Shown: in pieces, positions 41,996-50,790 of the stretch
Layout: each line of letters opens with the position of its first letter
How positions within the stretch are numbered: position 1 is the stretch's first letter
From: Mycolicibacterium komossense
GTDB taxonomy: Bacteria; Actinomycetota; Actinomycetes; Mycobacteriales; Mycobacteriaceae
DNA: 64,000 nt
Assembly (NCBI RefSeq): GCF_025822605.1
Contig: NZ_JACKTY010000033.1
Location: 124,509-188,508, forward strand
Direction of reading: 5' to 3'
Position numbers and translations under genes: made by a program
Notes under the pieces: model-generated
The model's input: only the letters and a program-made list of their open reading frames with translations
What the model was told of the DNA's origin: nothing
Database searches by the model: none

Positions 41996-42496
41996 ATGAC
42001 ACTCCCGACCACCACCGCGCCTCAGCGTTCCAGTATCGGTACGCGTATCTGCGACCGGTTCGACGCACCGCTGCCGCGCGGCATCCGCGAGGAGGCGAAC
42101 GAGATGAGCTGGGAATCGGTCATCGCCGAATACGGGCACTGCGCAGGGCCATTGCGACTCGGGCACTGGGAATGCACCGATGTCCACCGTCCGGCCAGCA
42201 GGCTTGGTCCGCAGGCGCGTCACTACCAGGCCACCATCGCGATGGGCGACCGCATCACCACCTCGACGGCGGCGGCCGCAGGACCGGTGGCCGCCCTGAC
42301 CGAGATGCTGCACAACCACGGTATCGCGCTGGAGATGCTCAGGTTCCATCAACTGCACTCCGGCGAGCACACCGCGACCTTCATCCGCGGGACCGACGGC
42401 ATCCGCGCGCAATGGGCGGTGGGCTGGTCAGATGATTCGACGCTGTCGGCGCTGCGGGCGGTCATCGCCTGCGCAAACCGCCTCTGTGCTGACTGA
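41996..42496 (+). CDS. Free-standing 2-isopropylmalate synthase regulatory-domain (LeuA dimer)-like protein
   Basis: 166 residues with no TIM-barrel. The C-terminal ~85 residues (GPVAALTEMLHNHGIALEML, RAQWAVGWSDDSTLSALRAVIACANRL) follow the pattern of the LeuA allosteric domain, which binds leucine and ends in a comparable WGVG...SLRAVVSA block. The N-terminal ~60 residues have GIREEANEMSWESVIAEYG, like the linker of LeuA. No catalytic residues are present, so it is not an enzyme by itself. It may sense leucine or modulate LeuA. A leaderless leader peptide and hairpin precede it. Confidence 0.7.
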   Translation: MTLPTTTAPQRSSIGTRICDRFDAPLPRGIREEANEMSWESVIAEYGHCAGPLRLGHWECTDVHRPASRLGPQARHYQATIAMGDRITTSTAAAAGPVAALTEMLHNHGIALEMLRFHQLHSGEHTATFIRGTDGIRAQWAVGWSDDSTLSALRAVIACANRLCAD

Positions 42497-42964
42497 TCAG
42501 CGCGGCGGCCCGAGGATCACCTGCCCGTAGTCCTTGGCGCCCTGGGCCATCCGTTCCGGCGAGATCTGGAAACCGTCGGGGCGTGGTGTGGACCGGTCAC
42601 GGCCCGAGTAGCGGAACATGCCTTCGATACCGGCCGGGGTGTTGATCATCAGCAGGTCCGCGGTGGCCGAGGTGATGCGGTAGGCGTGGGGGATATTCTT
42701 GGGCAGGAACACAATTCCGCCTTCGGCCAGTTCCATTTCCTGATCGTCGTGCCACACCAGGGCGGTGCCCTTGATGAGCATGAAGACCTCGTCTTCGCGG
42801 GTGTGCAGGTGATATGGCGGTGCCTCACCCCGGCTGACGTCGAACCGGCCCACCATCAATTGGCCGTCGGTCGCGGCCCCGTCGAGCAGCATGGCCAGCG
42901 TGCCGCCGTCGAGCCATTCGAGTTGTTGCTGCTGATCGGGTTGCGCCAGGTACGCCATGCTCAT
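42497..42964 (-). CDS. Cupin-domain protein
   Basis: 155 residues, single conserved-barrel cupin. Motif 1 is seen as GEAPPYHLHTREDEVFMLIKG (two His, one Glu) and motif 2 as GGIVFLPKNIPHAYRI. These residues could bind Fe, Mn or Zn. The family covers dioxygenases, isomerases and small-molecule sensors, so no specific reaction is claimed. It abuts the LeuA-like gene tail to tail with no spacer and runs in the same direction as CYP136 upstream. Confidence 0.75.
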   Translation of the reverse strand: MSMAYLAQPDQQQQLEWLDGGTLAMLLDGAATDGQLMVGRFDVSRGEAPPYHLHTREDEVFMLIKGTALVWHDDQEMELAEGGIVFLPKNIPHAYRITSATADLLMINTPAGIEGMFRYSGRDRSTPRPDGFQISPERMAQGAKDYGQVILGPPR

Positions 42965-43034
42965 GAGCGACTCATCTCTGATGCGGAGAAATTCTTCCGC
43001 ATCAGCTTACGTGCGCTCGGCGATCAGTGTCGGG

Positions 43035-44513
43035 TCACAGCGGACGCAGCACGATAGGCATGCCGTCGACGGGGACCGGCATGCCGCCGTAGTCGTAGGT
43101 CGGCTTGTATCCGGGGTGGGGAAGCTCCAGTCGGTACCGCCGCAGCAGACGGTGCATGACCGTCTTGATCTCCAGCTGGCCGAACACCATGCCGATGCAC
43201 TTGTGCGCGCCACCGCCGAACGGGGCGAAGGCATAGCGGTGTTGCTTGTGCTCGTTGCGCGGCTCAGCGAAGCGCAGGGGATCGAACTTGTCCGGTTCGG
43301 TCCACAGCTCCTCGAGTCGGTGGTTGATCGACGGCCAGGTCATCACATTCGTGCCGGCTGGGATGAAGTACCCCAGCAACTCGGTATCGCGCACGGCCTG
43401 GCGGAAATTGAAGGGCAACGGTGTGACCATGCGCAGGCACTCGTTGATCACCAGGTCGTAGGTCTCCAGCTTCTCCAGCGACTCGAAGTCCAGCGGCCCG
43501 TCGCCGATCCTGGCCGATTCGTCGCGGCACCGCTCCTGCCACTCCGGGTTGGCCGCCAGGTGATAAGCCATCGTCGTCATCGTCGATGTCGAGGTGTCAT
43601 GGGCCGCCATCATCAGGAAGATCATGTGGCTGACGATGTCCTCGTCGGTGAAACGCTGACCGTCCTCGTCCTCGGCCCGGCACAGCACGCTGAACATGTC
43701 GCTGGCGTCGCCGGCCCGCTTGTCGCCGATCCGCGCGTTGAAATAGTTCTCCAGCGTCTCCCGTGCCTTGATCCCGCGCCACCAGCTCAGCGGCGGTACC
43801 GGCTTGCGCACGATGGCATTACCCGCACGGGTGGTGGTGGTGAACGCACGGTTCACGGTGGTCACCAGTTCCCGGTCCTTGCCCGGTTCGTGTCCCATGA
43901 ACACCACCGACGCGATGTCGAGGGTCAGTTCCTTGATGGCCGGGTAGAACAGGAAACGCTTGTCGTTGGCCACCCAGTCGTTGGCCAGCACCCGGCTGGA
44001 GACGGCGTCGATGTGGGAGACATAGCCCGACAACCGCGACCGGGTGAACGCCTCCTGCATGATCCGGCGGTGGAACATGTGGTCGTCGAAGTCGCGCAGC
44101 ATCAGGCCACCTTCGAAGAACGGCCCGATCACCGGATCCCAGGCGCGTTGCGAGAAGTCCTTGTTGCGGTTGGAGAACACCGCCTGCGTCGCGTCGGGTC
44201 CTAGGGCCAGCACCGCAGGCAACACGGGGGAGAAGACGTAGTGCAGCGGTCCGTATTTGCGGTAGGTGTGCAGGACGAAGTCCGGGCCCCCACGAAACAT
44301 CTCGATCATGTGGCCGAGCACCGGCAGGCCGCCGTCGCCCGAGATCGGCTTCAAGTCGCTGCCCGCCGGGGCCGGCGCCAGCGGGAACTGGTCCCATTCC
44401 CTGTCCAGTAGCCGCTTCTCGATCGCCCCCATACCGGGGATGGTGACCGGCGTGGGAGTGAGGCGGCGCTTGGCCTGGTCGAGCAGGTAACGGGGTGTAC
44501 TGATCGTCGCCAT
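43035..44513 (-). CDS. cyp136: Cytochrome P450 CYP136
   Basis: 492 residues, exactly the size of Rv3059 CYP136A1 and in the same gene order. The haem-binding loop is FAPFGGGAHKCIG with C439 as axial ligand; the I-helix oxygen-activation region is FLMMAAHDTSTSTM. The start ATG at 44513 (MATISTPRYLLDQAKRR) follows GAGGAGT; a longer upstream frame would cross the operator. The substrate is unknown; CYP136 has been linked to sterol- or terpene-like molecules. It diverges from a TetR gene across a perfect palindrome. Confidence 0.93.
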   Translation of the reverse strand: MATISTPRYLLDQAKRRLTPTPVTIPGMGAIEKRLLDREWDQFPLAPAPAGSDLKPISGDGGLPVLGHMIEMFRGGPDFVLHTYRKYGPLHYVFSPVLPAVLALGPDATQAVFSNRNKDFSQRAWDPVIGPFFEGGLMLRDFDDHMFHRRIMQEAFTRSRLSGYVSHIDAVSSRVLANDWVANDKRFLFYPAIKELTLDIASVVFMGHEPGKDRELVTTVNRAFTTTTRAGNAIVRKPVPPLSWWRGIKARETLENYFNARIGDKRAGDASDMFSVLCRAEDEDGQRFTDEDIVSHMIFLMMAAHDTSTSTMTTMAYHLAANPEWQERCRDESARIGDGPLDFESLEKLETYDLVINECLRMVTPLPFNFRQAVRDTELLGYFIPAGTNVMTWPSINHRLEELWTEPDKFDPLRFAEPRNEHKQHRYAFAPFGGGAHKCIGMVFGQLEIKTVMHRLLRRYRLELPHPGYKPTYDYGGMPVPVDGMPIVLRPL

Positions 44514-44582
44514 CGGTGACTCCTCGCGGACTGAACACGGTGGTGGGCTGTGGCCTAGGCCACTGATGACATCCTCACGTCC

Positions 44583-44604
44583 AAACTTGACGCCTGTCAA
44601 GTTT
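44583..44604. promoter_or_regulatory. Palindromic operator between cyp136 and tetR
   Basis: AAACTTGAC and its exact complement GTCAAGTTT flank a four-base spacer (GCCT). The site is 34 bases before the TetR start and 69 before the CYP136 start. A 9-bp-arm palindrome in a divergent tetR intergenic region is the expected form of a TetR operator controlling both genes. Confidence 0.75.
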
Positions 44605-44637
44605 CGTTCCGGTGTCGGCGTGGTGCAAGGTGGACTG

Positions 44638-45282
44638 GTGAGCGTCCAACCGCAGTCAGACGATGCCGAGCCGGCTCCCCGGCGCCGGGGTGACAAGCAG
44701 CGGCACGCCATCCTGACCGCAGTTCGCGAGCTGCTGCAGGAGCAGCCGTTCGCGGACCTGTCGGTCAGCACCATCAGCGATCGCGCCGGCGTCGCCCGGT
44801 CCGGCTTCTACTTCTATTTCGACTCCAAATACGCCGTGCTGGCCCAGATTCTCGGGGAAGTCCTGCAGGAGCTCGAGGAGCTGACGCACTACTTTGCACC
44901 TCGCGGCGCCGAGGAATCACCGTCGGAATTCGCCAAGCGGATGGTCGGCAGCGCTGCCCTGGTCTACGCGCACAACGATCCGGTGATGTCGGCCTGTAAC
45001 GACGCCAGGAACACCGACGCCGAGATCCGCCACATTCTCGATCAGCAGATCGACACCGTCATCGATCAGATCATCACGATCGTCGAAGAAGAAAAGAAGG
45101 CCGGCACCGCCAATCCGATCAGCGAGGACATCCCCGCCTTGGTCCGCACGCTTGGAGTGACCACGGCGCTGATGCTCTCCGGGGATGCCACCTTCCTGGG
45201 TCCCGACGGGGACATCGGGCGCGCGGTGCGGGTGCTTGAGGCGTTGTGGCTCAACGGCTTGTGGGGCGGCACGGCCCACTGA
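44638..45282 (+). CDS. TetR-family regulator divergent from CYP136 (Rv3058c-like)
   Basis: 214 residues from GTG at 44638, close to Rv3058c (216). The helix-turn-helix is LSVSTISDRAGVARSGFYFYFDSKYAVL (about residues 38-65), followed by a helical ligand-binding domain (EELTHYFAPRGAEESPSEFAKRMVGSAA). An in-frame GTG/ATG 72 bases upstream would overlap the operator and is rejected. It probably represses cyp136 and itself. Confidence 0.88.
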   Translation: MSVQPQSDDAEPAPRRRGDKQRHAILTAVRELLQEQPFADLSVSTISDRAGVARSGFYFYFDSKYAVLAQILGEVLQELEELTHYFAPRGAEESPSEFAKRMVGSAALVYAHNDPVMSACNDARNTDAEIRHILDQQIDTVIDQIITIVEEEKKAGTANPISEDIPALVRTLGVTTALMLSGDATFLGPDGDIGRAVRVLEALWLNGLWGGTAH

Positions 45283-45323
45283 CCGGTACCTGCCCTCCTG
45301 AACCCGACGGTATCGTCACCGTC

Positions 45324-46214
45324 ATGGCGCAGACGTTTGCGGGGAAGCGGTTCTTGCTGACGGGTGCGGCCAGCGGAATCGGCCGGGCGACGGCGCTGCG
45401 GTTGGCCGGCGAAGGTGCCGAGCTCTATCTGACCGACCGGGATGCCGCCGGGCTTGACCAGACCGTTGCGGACGTCCGCGCGTTGGGTGCCGACGTGCCT
45501 GCCTACCGGGCTCTCGACATCTCCGATTACGACGCCGTGGCGAAGTTCGCCGCCGATGTCCACGCCGCGCACCCGCCGATGGACGTCGTGATGAACATCG
45601 CCGGTGTCTCCGCGTGGGGCACGGTCGACCGCCTCACCCACCGGCACTGGCGGTCCATGATCGACACCAACCTGATGGGCCCGATCCACGTCATCGAGAC
45701 GTTTGTGCCGCCGATGATCGCGGCCCGCCGGGGCGGTCACCTGGTGAACGTGTCCTCGGCCGCAGGCCTGGTGGCGCTACCGTGGCACGCCGCCTACAGC
45801 GCAAGCAAGTACGGCCTGCGCGGCCTGTCCGAGGTACTGCGGTTCGACCTGGCCAAGCATCGGATCGGCGTGTCGGTAGTGGTGCCGGGTGCCGTGCAGA
45901 CCCCGCTGGTGCACACCGTCGAAATCGCCGGTGTCGACCGTGACCATCCGAAGGTCGCGCCGTGGATCGAGCGATTCAGCGGGCATGCGGTCTCACCCGA
46001 ACACGTCGCGGCCAGGATTCTCGTCGGCGTGCAGAAGAACCGCTACCTGATCTACACCTCCCCGGACATCCGGGCGCTCTACCTGTTCAAGCGCACCGCC
46101 TGGTGGCCGTACAGCGTCGCGATGCGCCGGGTGAACGTCTTGTTCACCCGGGTACTTCGGCCCGCGACCAGCAGGCCGGTCAGCGCGAACCCCAATCCCA
46201 CGCCGGAGTCGTAA
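45324..46214 (+). CDS. Short-chain dehydrogenase/reductase (Rv3057c-like)
   Basis: 296 residues. Cofactor motif TGAASGIG at 13-20, NNAG variant MNIAGVS, catalytic Ser in VNVSSAAG and YSASK. The C-terminal ~40 residues carry a hydrophobic/basic segment (LFKRTAWWPYSVAMRRVNVLFTRVLRP), suggesting membrane association. It matches Rv3057c (287) in size and place. The ATG at 45324 is preferred over in-frame codons inside the tetR gene. Its end overlaps the convergent ATPase gene by 35 bases. Confidence 0.87.
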   Translation: MAQTFAGKRFLLTGAASGIGRATALRLAGEGAELYLTDRDAAGLDQTVADVRALGADVPAYRALDISDYDAVAKFAADVHAAHPPMDVVMNIAGVSAWGTVDRLTHRHWRSMIDTNLMGPIHVIETFVPPMIAARRGGHLVNVSSAAGLVALPWHAAYSASKYGLRGLSEVLRFDLAKHRIGVSVVVPGAVQTPLVHTVEIAGVDRDHPKVAPWIERFSGHAVSPEHVAARILVGVQKNRYLIYTSPDIRALYLFKRTAWWPYSVAMRRVNVLFTRVLRPATSRPVSANPNPTPES

Positions 46215-47355
46215 GCAGGTTCTGTCCGACGATTTTCGTCTCTCCGTGGTCTTTGTAGATCTCCACCCGCGCGGTCTCGTCTTCGTCGGTGAGATTCAGC
46301 GCGTCGAGCAGGATTCGCGAATGGGTGACCACCACCAGCTGCGTCACGGCGGCGGTGGCCCGGATCAGAACGGCCAGCGGGGCGACCAGGTCCGGATGCA
46401 GGGATGTCTCCGGCTCGTTGAGCACCATCAGCGACGGTGGTCGGGGGCTCAGCAGAGCCGCGGCCCACAGCAGGAAACGTAGTGTGCCGTCGGAGAGTTC
46501 GGCGGTCCGCAACGACCGCAGCATTCCGGCCTGCCGCAGCTGCACGTCGAACAGCCCGTCGTTGACCGTCACCGACACGGTGGCGCCGTCGAACGCGTCG
46601 GCGACCGCGCGATGCAGGTCCTCTGCCCCGGCTCCGGCCTCGATGATTGTCTGGATGGCGGCCGCGAGATCGCTGCCATCGTCGGCGAGTACCGGGGTAC
46701 GGGTGCCGACCTGCGGGTGGCGTGCGGCAGCGGCCGCGTCGACCCGGAATCCGTCGTAGAACCGCCACTCCCGCAGTCGATCCCGGACCGCGGCCAGCTC
46801 AGGAAGCTCACCGGCGTGGGCGAATTCCGCGAGCACGCTGCGATGGGTCGGCAGTGCCCTGGTGAGCTCGTCGAAACCGCGGCCGGACTCCGCGCGCACC
46901 TGAGCCAGCGATCCGGCCCGCTGCACCAGCGTCGAGCTGGGTCGCAGCACCGGGCCGGCGAACACCGCTTCCCGCTTGATCTCCGGGTCCCTGGTGAACT
47001 CGGAACGGATGCCGGCCATCTGAGGCAGTCCGAGGTCCACAAGATATCCGAAATCGTCTGCTGCATAACCCATCTGAAGGGCCACGGGGCCGGTTCGGGT
47101 GGTGCCCTCGGTTCTGCCGGTGCGACGGGCGCCTGCGAGGCTTTCGGGCCCGGCCCACAGCGCCGACTGCAGGCCGCCCTCACGGGCCAGTGAACCGATC
47201 GCCTCACCACGACCGCAATCGGCGAGCAGTCGCAGTGCCCGGTACAACGACGACTTACCGCTGCCGTTGGGACCGGTGATGACTGTGAGCTGCCGCAGCG
47301 GCAGCACGACATCGCGCAGGGACCGATAGCCGTGCACCGCGACGGTGGAGAGCAT
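46180..47355 (-). CDS. Stand-alone AAA-type (AAA_21/RecF-like) ATPase
   Basis: 391 residues with Walker A GPNGSGKSS near residue 29-37, an ABC-like signature region (LSDGTLRFLLWAAALL), and a Walker B variant LMVLNEPETSLHP with Asn where Asp is usual, followed by the switch His in VVVTHSRILLDAL. This is the SMC/OLD-like ATPase fold. No partner nuclease or toxin gene is adjacent, so assignment to a defence system is not supported. The C-terminus overlaps the SDR gene. Confidence 0.8.
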   Translation of the reverse strand: MLSTVAVHGYRSLRDVVLPLRQLTVITGPNGSGKSSLYRALRLLADCGRGEAIGSLAREGGLQSALWAGPESLAGARRTGRTEGTTRTGPVALQMGYAADDFGYLVDLGLPQMAGIRSEFTRDPEIKREAVFAGPVLRPSSTLVQRAGSLAQVRAESGRGFDELTRALPTHRSVLAEFAHAGELPELAAVRDRLREWRFYDGFRVDAAAAARHPQVGTRTPVLADDGSDLAAAIQTIIEAGAGAEDLHRAVADAFDGATVSVTVNDGLFDVQLRQAGMLRSLRTAELSDGTLRFLLWAAALLSPRPPSLMVLNEPETSLHPDLVAPLAVLIRATAAVTQLVVVTHSRILLDALNLTDEDETARVEIYKDHGETKIVGQNLLTTPAWDWGSR

Positions 47356-47407
47356 GCCCAGACGCTAGCTCAGGGCTCAGACAACTCCGGGCCGCCGGCC
47401 GTGGACC

Positions 47408-48934
47408 CTACTTGGCGGTGCGGTCGATCCCCAGCGCGTCGGTCATCGTGAAGAACAGGTCGGTCTGGTCGGTCAGCCCCACGACGTTGCCGGCCCGCGG
47501 GCCGAACGCCGCCAGGCGCACCTGCGTGCCGGTGTGCGTCTCGTCCTCGACGCCGACATCCGCAGAGGTCCCGTAGCTGACGATCATCGGAGCGTCGTCG
47601 GCGGTGGTCAGCACCCGGGTCAGGCCGGGATACATGATGTCGCGGACCCGTTCGATCGGCTGCCGGGAATCCTCGGCGAGACCTTGGAGATCCTCCTCGG
47701 TGTACTGCTCGACGATCTGGCTGGTGTGGCCGTGATCAGCCGTTGCGATGACCAGGGTGTTGCCGTCTTTCTTCGCGAACTCCAGTGCCTTCTGGATGGC
47801 GCCGTCGAGGTCGACGGTCTCGCCGATCTGCCCGCACGGATCCGCCGCGTGATCGCGCTTGTCGATCGAGGCGCCCTCGACCTGCAGGAAGAAGCCCTTG
47901 TCTGTCCCGGCCTGGCTGGTGGACAGCACGTCGATGGCCTTCTGCGTCATATCGGCCAGCACCGGCACATCAGCGGTGTGCTTGGGATTGGGCCCGCACT
48001 TGGCGGCCGGCTGCAGATAGCCCTGTCGCACCGCGGGTGCGCCGGTCCAACTGACCGGCATGTTGCCGTCGGCGAACAGCCCGAGTACCGGGGCGTCCTT
48101 GTCGGCCTTGGTGACACTCGCCAATTCGCTTGCCGTACGGACGATCTGGTAGCCGCGCTCCTTGGCCTGCGCCTCCAGTGTCTTACCCTGGTAGTCGCCG
48201 CCGGTGGCGGTCTGGTTGAAGGTCTCGAAACCGCCGCCCAAGGTGATGTCGGGCCGGGTTGCCAGCATCTGTTCGGTGACCGATCCCGGGCCACCCTTCT
48301 CCAGCGTCTCGTTCGGGCAGTCCTTGGCCATCTCCTCGGGGCCGTAGCAGTCCCGTTCGGTGATGTGGGAGAACAGCGAGGCGGGTGTCGCGTCCTGGAT
48401 CTCCGAGGTGGTGACGTCACCGGTAGCGAAACCCTGGGTCTTGGCGAGCTCGAGGATAGTGGCGTGTTTGGCATCCTTGATGTCGATGCCGAGCGCGCCG
48501 TTGTAGGTCTTGGTCCCCGTCGTCCAGCCGGTGGCACTGGCCGCGGAGTCCGTGACGTAATTGGGCTTGCCGTCCTTGCGCAGCGCGTAGGTGGTGTACT
48601 GCCCGGTCAGTGGGAAGGCGTCGAGCCCGGCGAACGCGCCACCTGCGCCCATCGCGTAGTTGCGGGCTATGGTGATCTCCGAGTCGCCCATTCCGTCGCC
48701 GATCAGCAGGATGATGTTGCGGGCCTTGCCGTCGGAAATGTTGTTGCGCAAAGCATCTGACTGATCGCCTGGGAGCCGCCGGGCGCCGCCGTTGGTCGAG
48801 ATATCGCCGGTGGCGGAGCGCGTCACAGTGTCGCCGGCGGAGCTCTTCTTCTCATCGCTACTACAGGCAGTCAACGGCAGGATCGCCACCGCGCCGATGA
48901 CCACTGCCGCCTTGACATACCTGTTGACCGCCAC
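47408..48934 (-). CDS. phoA: Alkaline phosphatase lipoprotein
   Basis: 508 residues from GTG at 48934, directly after AGGAGCG; earlier ATG codons (48958, 49024) have no better site. Lipoprotein signal with lipobox LTAC. Phosphatase motifs: LLIGDGMGDSEI (metal Asp), YVTDSAASATGW (catalytic Ser in DSA), DKRDHAADPC, ATADHGHTSQ and DETHTGTQV (metal His residues). It would hydrolyse phosphomonoesters at the outer membrane face to supply phosphate. No Pho-box was recognised. Confidence 0.92.
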   Translation of the reverse strand: MAVNRYVKAAVVIGAVAILPLTACSSDEKKSSAGDTVTRSATGDISTNGGARRLPGDQSDALRNNISDGKARNIILLIGDGMGDSEITIARNYAMGAGGAFAGLDAFPLTGQYTTYALRKDGKPNYVTDSAASATGWTTGTKTYNGALGIDIKDAKHATILELAKTQGFATGDVTTSEIQDATPASLFSHITERDCYGPEEMAKDCPNETLEKGGPGSVTEQMLATRPDITLGGGFETFNQTATGGDYQGKTLEAQAKERGYQIVRTASELASVTKADKDAPVLGLFADGNMPVSWTGAPAVRQGYLQPAAKCGPNPKHTADVPVLADMTQKAIDVLSTSQAGTDKGFFLQVEGASIDKRDHAADPCGQIGETVDLDGAIQKALEFAKKDGNTLVIATADHGHTSQIVEQYTEEDLQGLAEDSRQPIERVRDIMYPGLTRVLTTADDAPMIVSYGTSADVGVEDETHTGTQVRLAAFGPRAGNVVGLTDQTDLFFTMTDALGIDRTAK

Positions 48935-49007
48935 GTTCGCTCCTCGTTCGCTGTGCATCGCCTGGCAGAGTGAACGTGATCGTGGTGAACGGTGGTTGAC
49001 CGCTGGG

Positions 49008-50099
49008 CTACTGCGGCATGGCAAGTTCGAGCCGCACTCCGAGAAGCCGGACCGGCCGGTCCAGATCGAAGAGGCCGAGCACCGCCAGCGCGGCGGCGGT
49101 GATCACGTCGCTGTCGGTGCTGGGTCGGGTCAGCTTGCGGATCTTGGTCCTGGTGTAGAAGGTGCTGGTCCGCACGGTGACCGCGACTCGCGTGACGATG
49201 CGCTCCTGCTCGACGACCTCACCGAGCGCCTGTCGCGCCAACTGTTCAATGGCAGTGGCCATTTCGGCGCGATCGGTGAGATCGGCGGGAAACGTCACGA
49301 CGTGGCTGCGCGAGCGCGGTATCCAGGGTTCGGCGCTGACGTCGGTGTCGCCACCACCTTTGGCGAGCAGCAGCAGCCACAGGCCGGCTCTCGGACCGAA
49401 TGCCGAGGTGAGGGTCTCGGCATCGGCGTAGGCGAGTTCGCGGACCGTCGTGATATCCATCGCGGCCAGCTTTGTCGTCGTCTTGGGCCCGACGCCCCAG
49501 AGTGCATCGACGCAGCGGGAACCCATCGTGTCCATCCAGTTGGTGTCGGTGAGGGTGAAGATGCCTGCCGGCTTGGCGAAGCCGGTGGCAACCTTGGCGC
49601 GTTGTTTGTTGTCGCTGATGCCTACCGAACAGGACAGCCCCGTCGCCTCCTCGATCACGGAGCGAACCCGTTCGGCCAGAGTGACCGGATCCTTGGTGTG
49701 CGCGCCGAGGTAGGCCTCGTCCCAGCCCCACACCTCCACCGGATAGCCGAGGTCGCGCAGCAGTCCCATCACCTCCGCCGAGGCGGCGTCGTAGGCCTCA
49801 GGATCCGAGGGCAGGAACACCACGCCCGAATCGGCAGGGCAGCGTCTGGCGGCGGCGCGTAACGGCATGCCCGCGTGGATGCCGAATGCGCGGGCTTCAT
49901 ACGACGCGCAGGTCACCACCTTGCGCGGTTCCTGCGGATCACCGTTGCCACCGACGATGACGGGCTGCCCGACGAGCTCGGGCCGACGGCGCAATTCGAC
50001 CGAGGCCAGGAACTGGTCCAGGTCCACATGCAGTATCCAGTGCGGGATCTCGTCGGTTTCGGCTAGTGTCCGCACAGTTTGCGCGCGAGGCTCTCCCAT
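49008..50099 (-). CDS. dinB2: Y-family DNA polymerase IV, DinB2 type (Rv3056-like)
   Basis: 363 residues from ATG 50099, which has GGAGA just upstream; a GTG at 50075 is the alternative. Catalytic carboxylates are in HVDLDQFLASVE and GWDEAYLG. The steric-gate position after DQF is Leu rather than Phe/Tyr, as in M. smegmatis DinB2, which readily incorporates ribonucleotides. The C-terminus ends shortly after the little-finger domain (LGVRLELAMPQ) with no clear beta-clamp motif. It overlaps the upstream tetR end by 37 bases and matches Rv3056 in synteny. Confidence 0.9.
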   Translation of the reverse strand: MGEPRAQTVRTLAETDEIPHWILHVDLDQFLASVELRRRPELVGQPVIVGGNGDPQEPRKVVTCASYEARAFGIHAGMPLRAAARRCPADSGVVFLPSDPEAYDAASAEVMGLLRDLGYPVEVWGWDEAYLGAHTKDPVTLAERVRSVIEEATGLSCSVGISDNKQRAKVATGFAKPAGIFTLTDTNWMDTMGSRCVDALWGVGPKTTTKLAAMDITTVRELAYADAETLTSAFGPRAGLWLLLLAKGGGDTDVSAEPWIPRSRSHVVTFPADLTDRAEMATAIEQLARQALGEVVEQERIVTRVAVTVRTSTFYTRTKIRKLTRPSTDSDVITAAALAVLGLFDLDRPVRLLGVRLELAMPQ

Positions 50100-50686
50100 G
50101 CGTCTCCGAGTTGGTCGAGGGTCTGGCCGCGGTCGACGAGTTGATGCTGGATGTAGTCGGGGTCGAGCAGTGCCAGCAGAGCGTCGACTTGGGCGTCGAT
50201 GTTGCCGGTGGTGCCCGCCGCTTGCAGTAGCACGTAGACATGCCGCCGCAACACCATCGCAGGCGGACCGTACCGGCTCTGCGGGTCGCGGTTGGCCGCG
50301 GACAGCAGCTCCCGGTGGGTGTGGGCGAAGTGCAGGCGCTGCTGCCCGAATGCGATGAGTCTTTCCAGCGGCGGAGCTTCGGGGCCGAGGGGTGGGGGGC
50401 CGAACAGGAAGGCCTGCTGGTTGGCCTTTTCGTCCTCGTCGAGCAGCACCAGCATCAGCCCGGCCCGACTGCCGAACCGGCGGAACACCGTGCCTTTTCC
50501 CACCCCGGCGGCGCTGGCGATGTCGTCCATCGTCACCGCCTCTGCGCCGTGCGCGGCGACCAGCCGGCGGGCGGCGTCGAGTAGCAGCGCGCGGTTGCGT
50601 GCGGCATCGATCCGCTCGGGGCCGTGCTCCTGCGGGCCGGACACATCCGTTACCGGCAATTGCCCCGGCGGTCCGACAACGCTCAC
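50063..50686 (-). CDS. TetR-family regulator (Rv3055-like)
   Basis: 207 residues; Rv3055 has 204. The helix-turn-helix lies in VTMDDIASAAGVGKGTVFRRFGSRAGLM (about 50-78). The ligand domain has PPLERLIAFGQQRLHFAHTHRELL. It sits upstream of and overlaps dinB2, and diverges from the FMN reductase gene over a 14-bp palindrome, so it may control both directions. Confidence 0.88.
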   Translation of the reverse strand: MSVVGPPGQLPVTDVSGPQEHGPERIDAARNRALLLDAARRLVAAHGAEAVTMDDIASAAGVGKGTVFRRFGSRAGLMLVLLDEDEKANQQAFLFGPPPLGPEAPPLERLIAFGQQRLHFAHTHRELLSAANRDPQSRYGPPAMVLRRHVYVLLQAAGTTGNIDAQVDALLALLDPDYIQHQLVDRGQTLDQLGDAWESLARKLCGH

Positions 50687-50715
50687 CAGTGCACTTTAAC
50701 GCAGCCGGAACAAAG

Positions 50716-50729
50716 CGGACTATAGTCCG
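50716..50729. promoter_or_regulatory. Palindromic operator overlapping a -10 element
   Basis: CGGACTATAGTCCG is a perfect 14-bp palindrome. Its centre contains TATAGT, a good mycobacterial -10, so a bound regulator would block transcription. It lies 29 bases upstream of the TetR start and 61 bases before the FMN reductase start. Confidence 0.75.
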
Positions 50730-50790
50730 GTTGATCGATGTGAAGATCGGACCACCCACCAGGTCCACGCAATAGAAAGGGAGCTCCCAG

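Noticed and set aside
50100..50768. Upstream extension of dinB2 to 50768
   Set aside because: It would run out of frame through the whole tetR gene; the tetR protein is clearly real.
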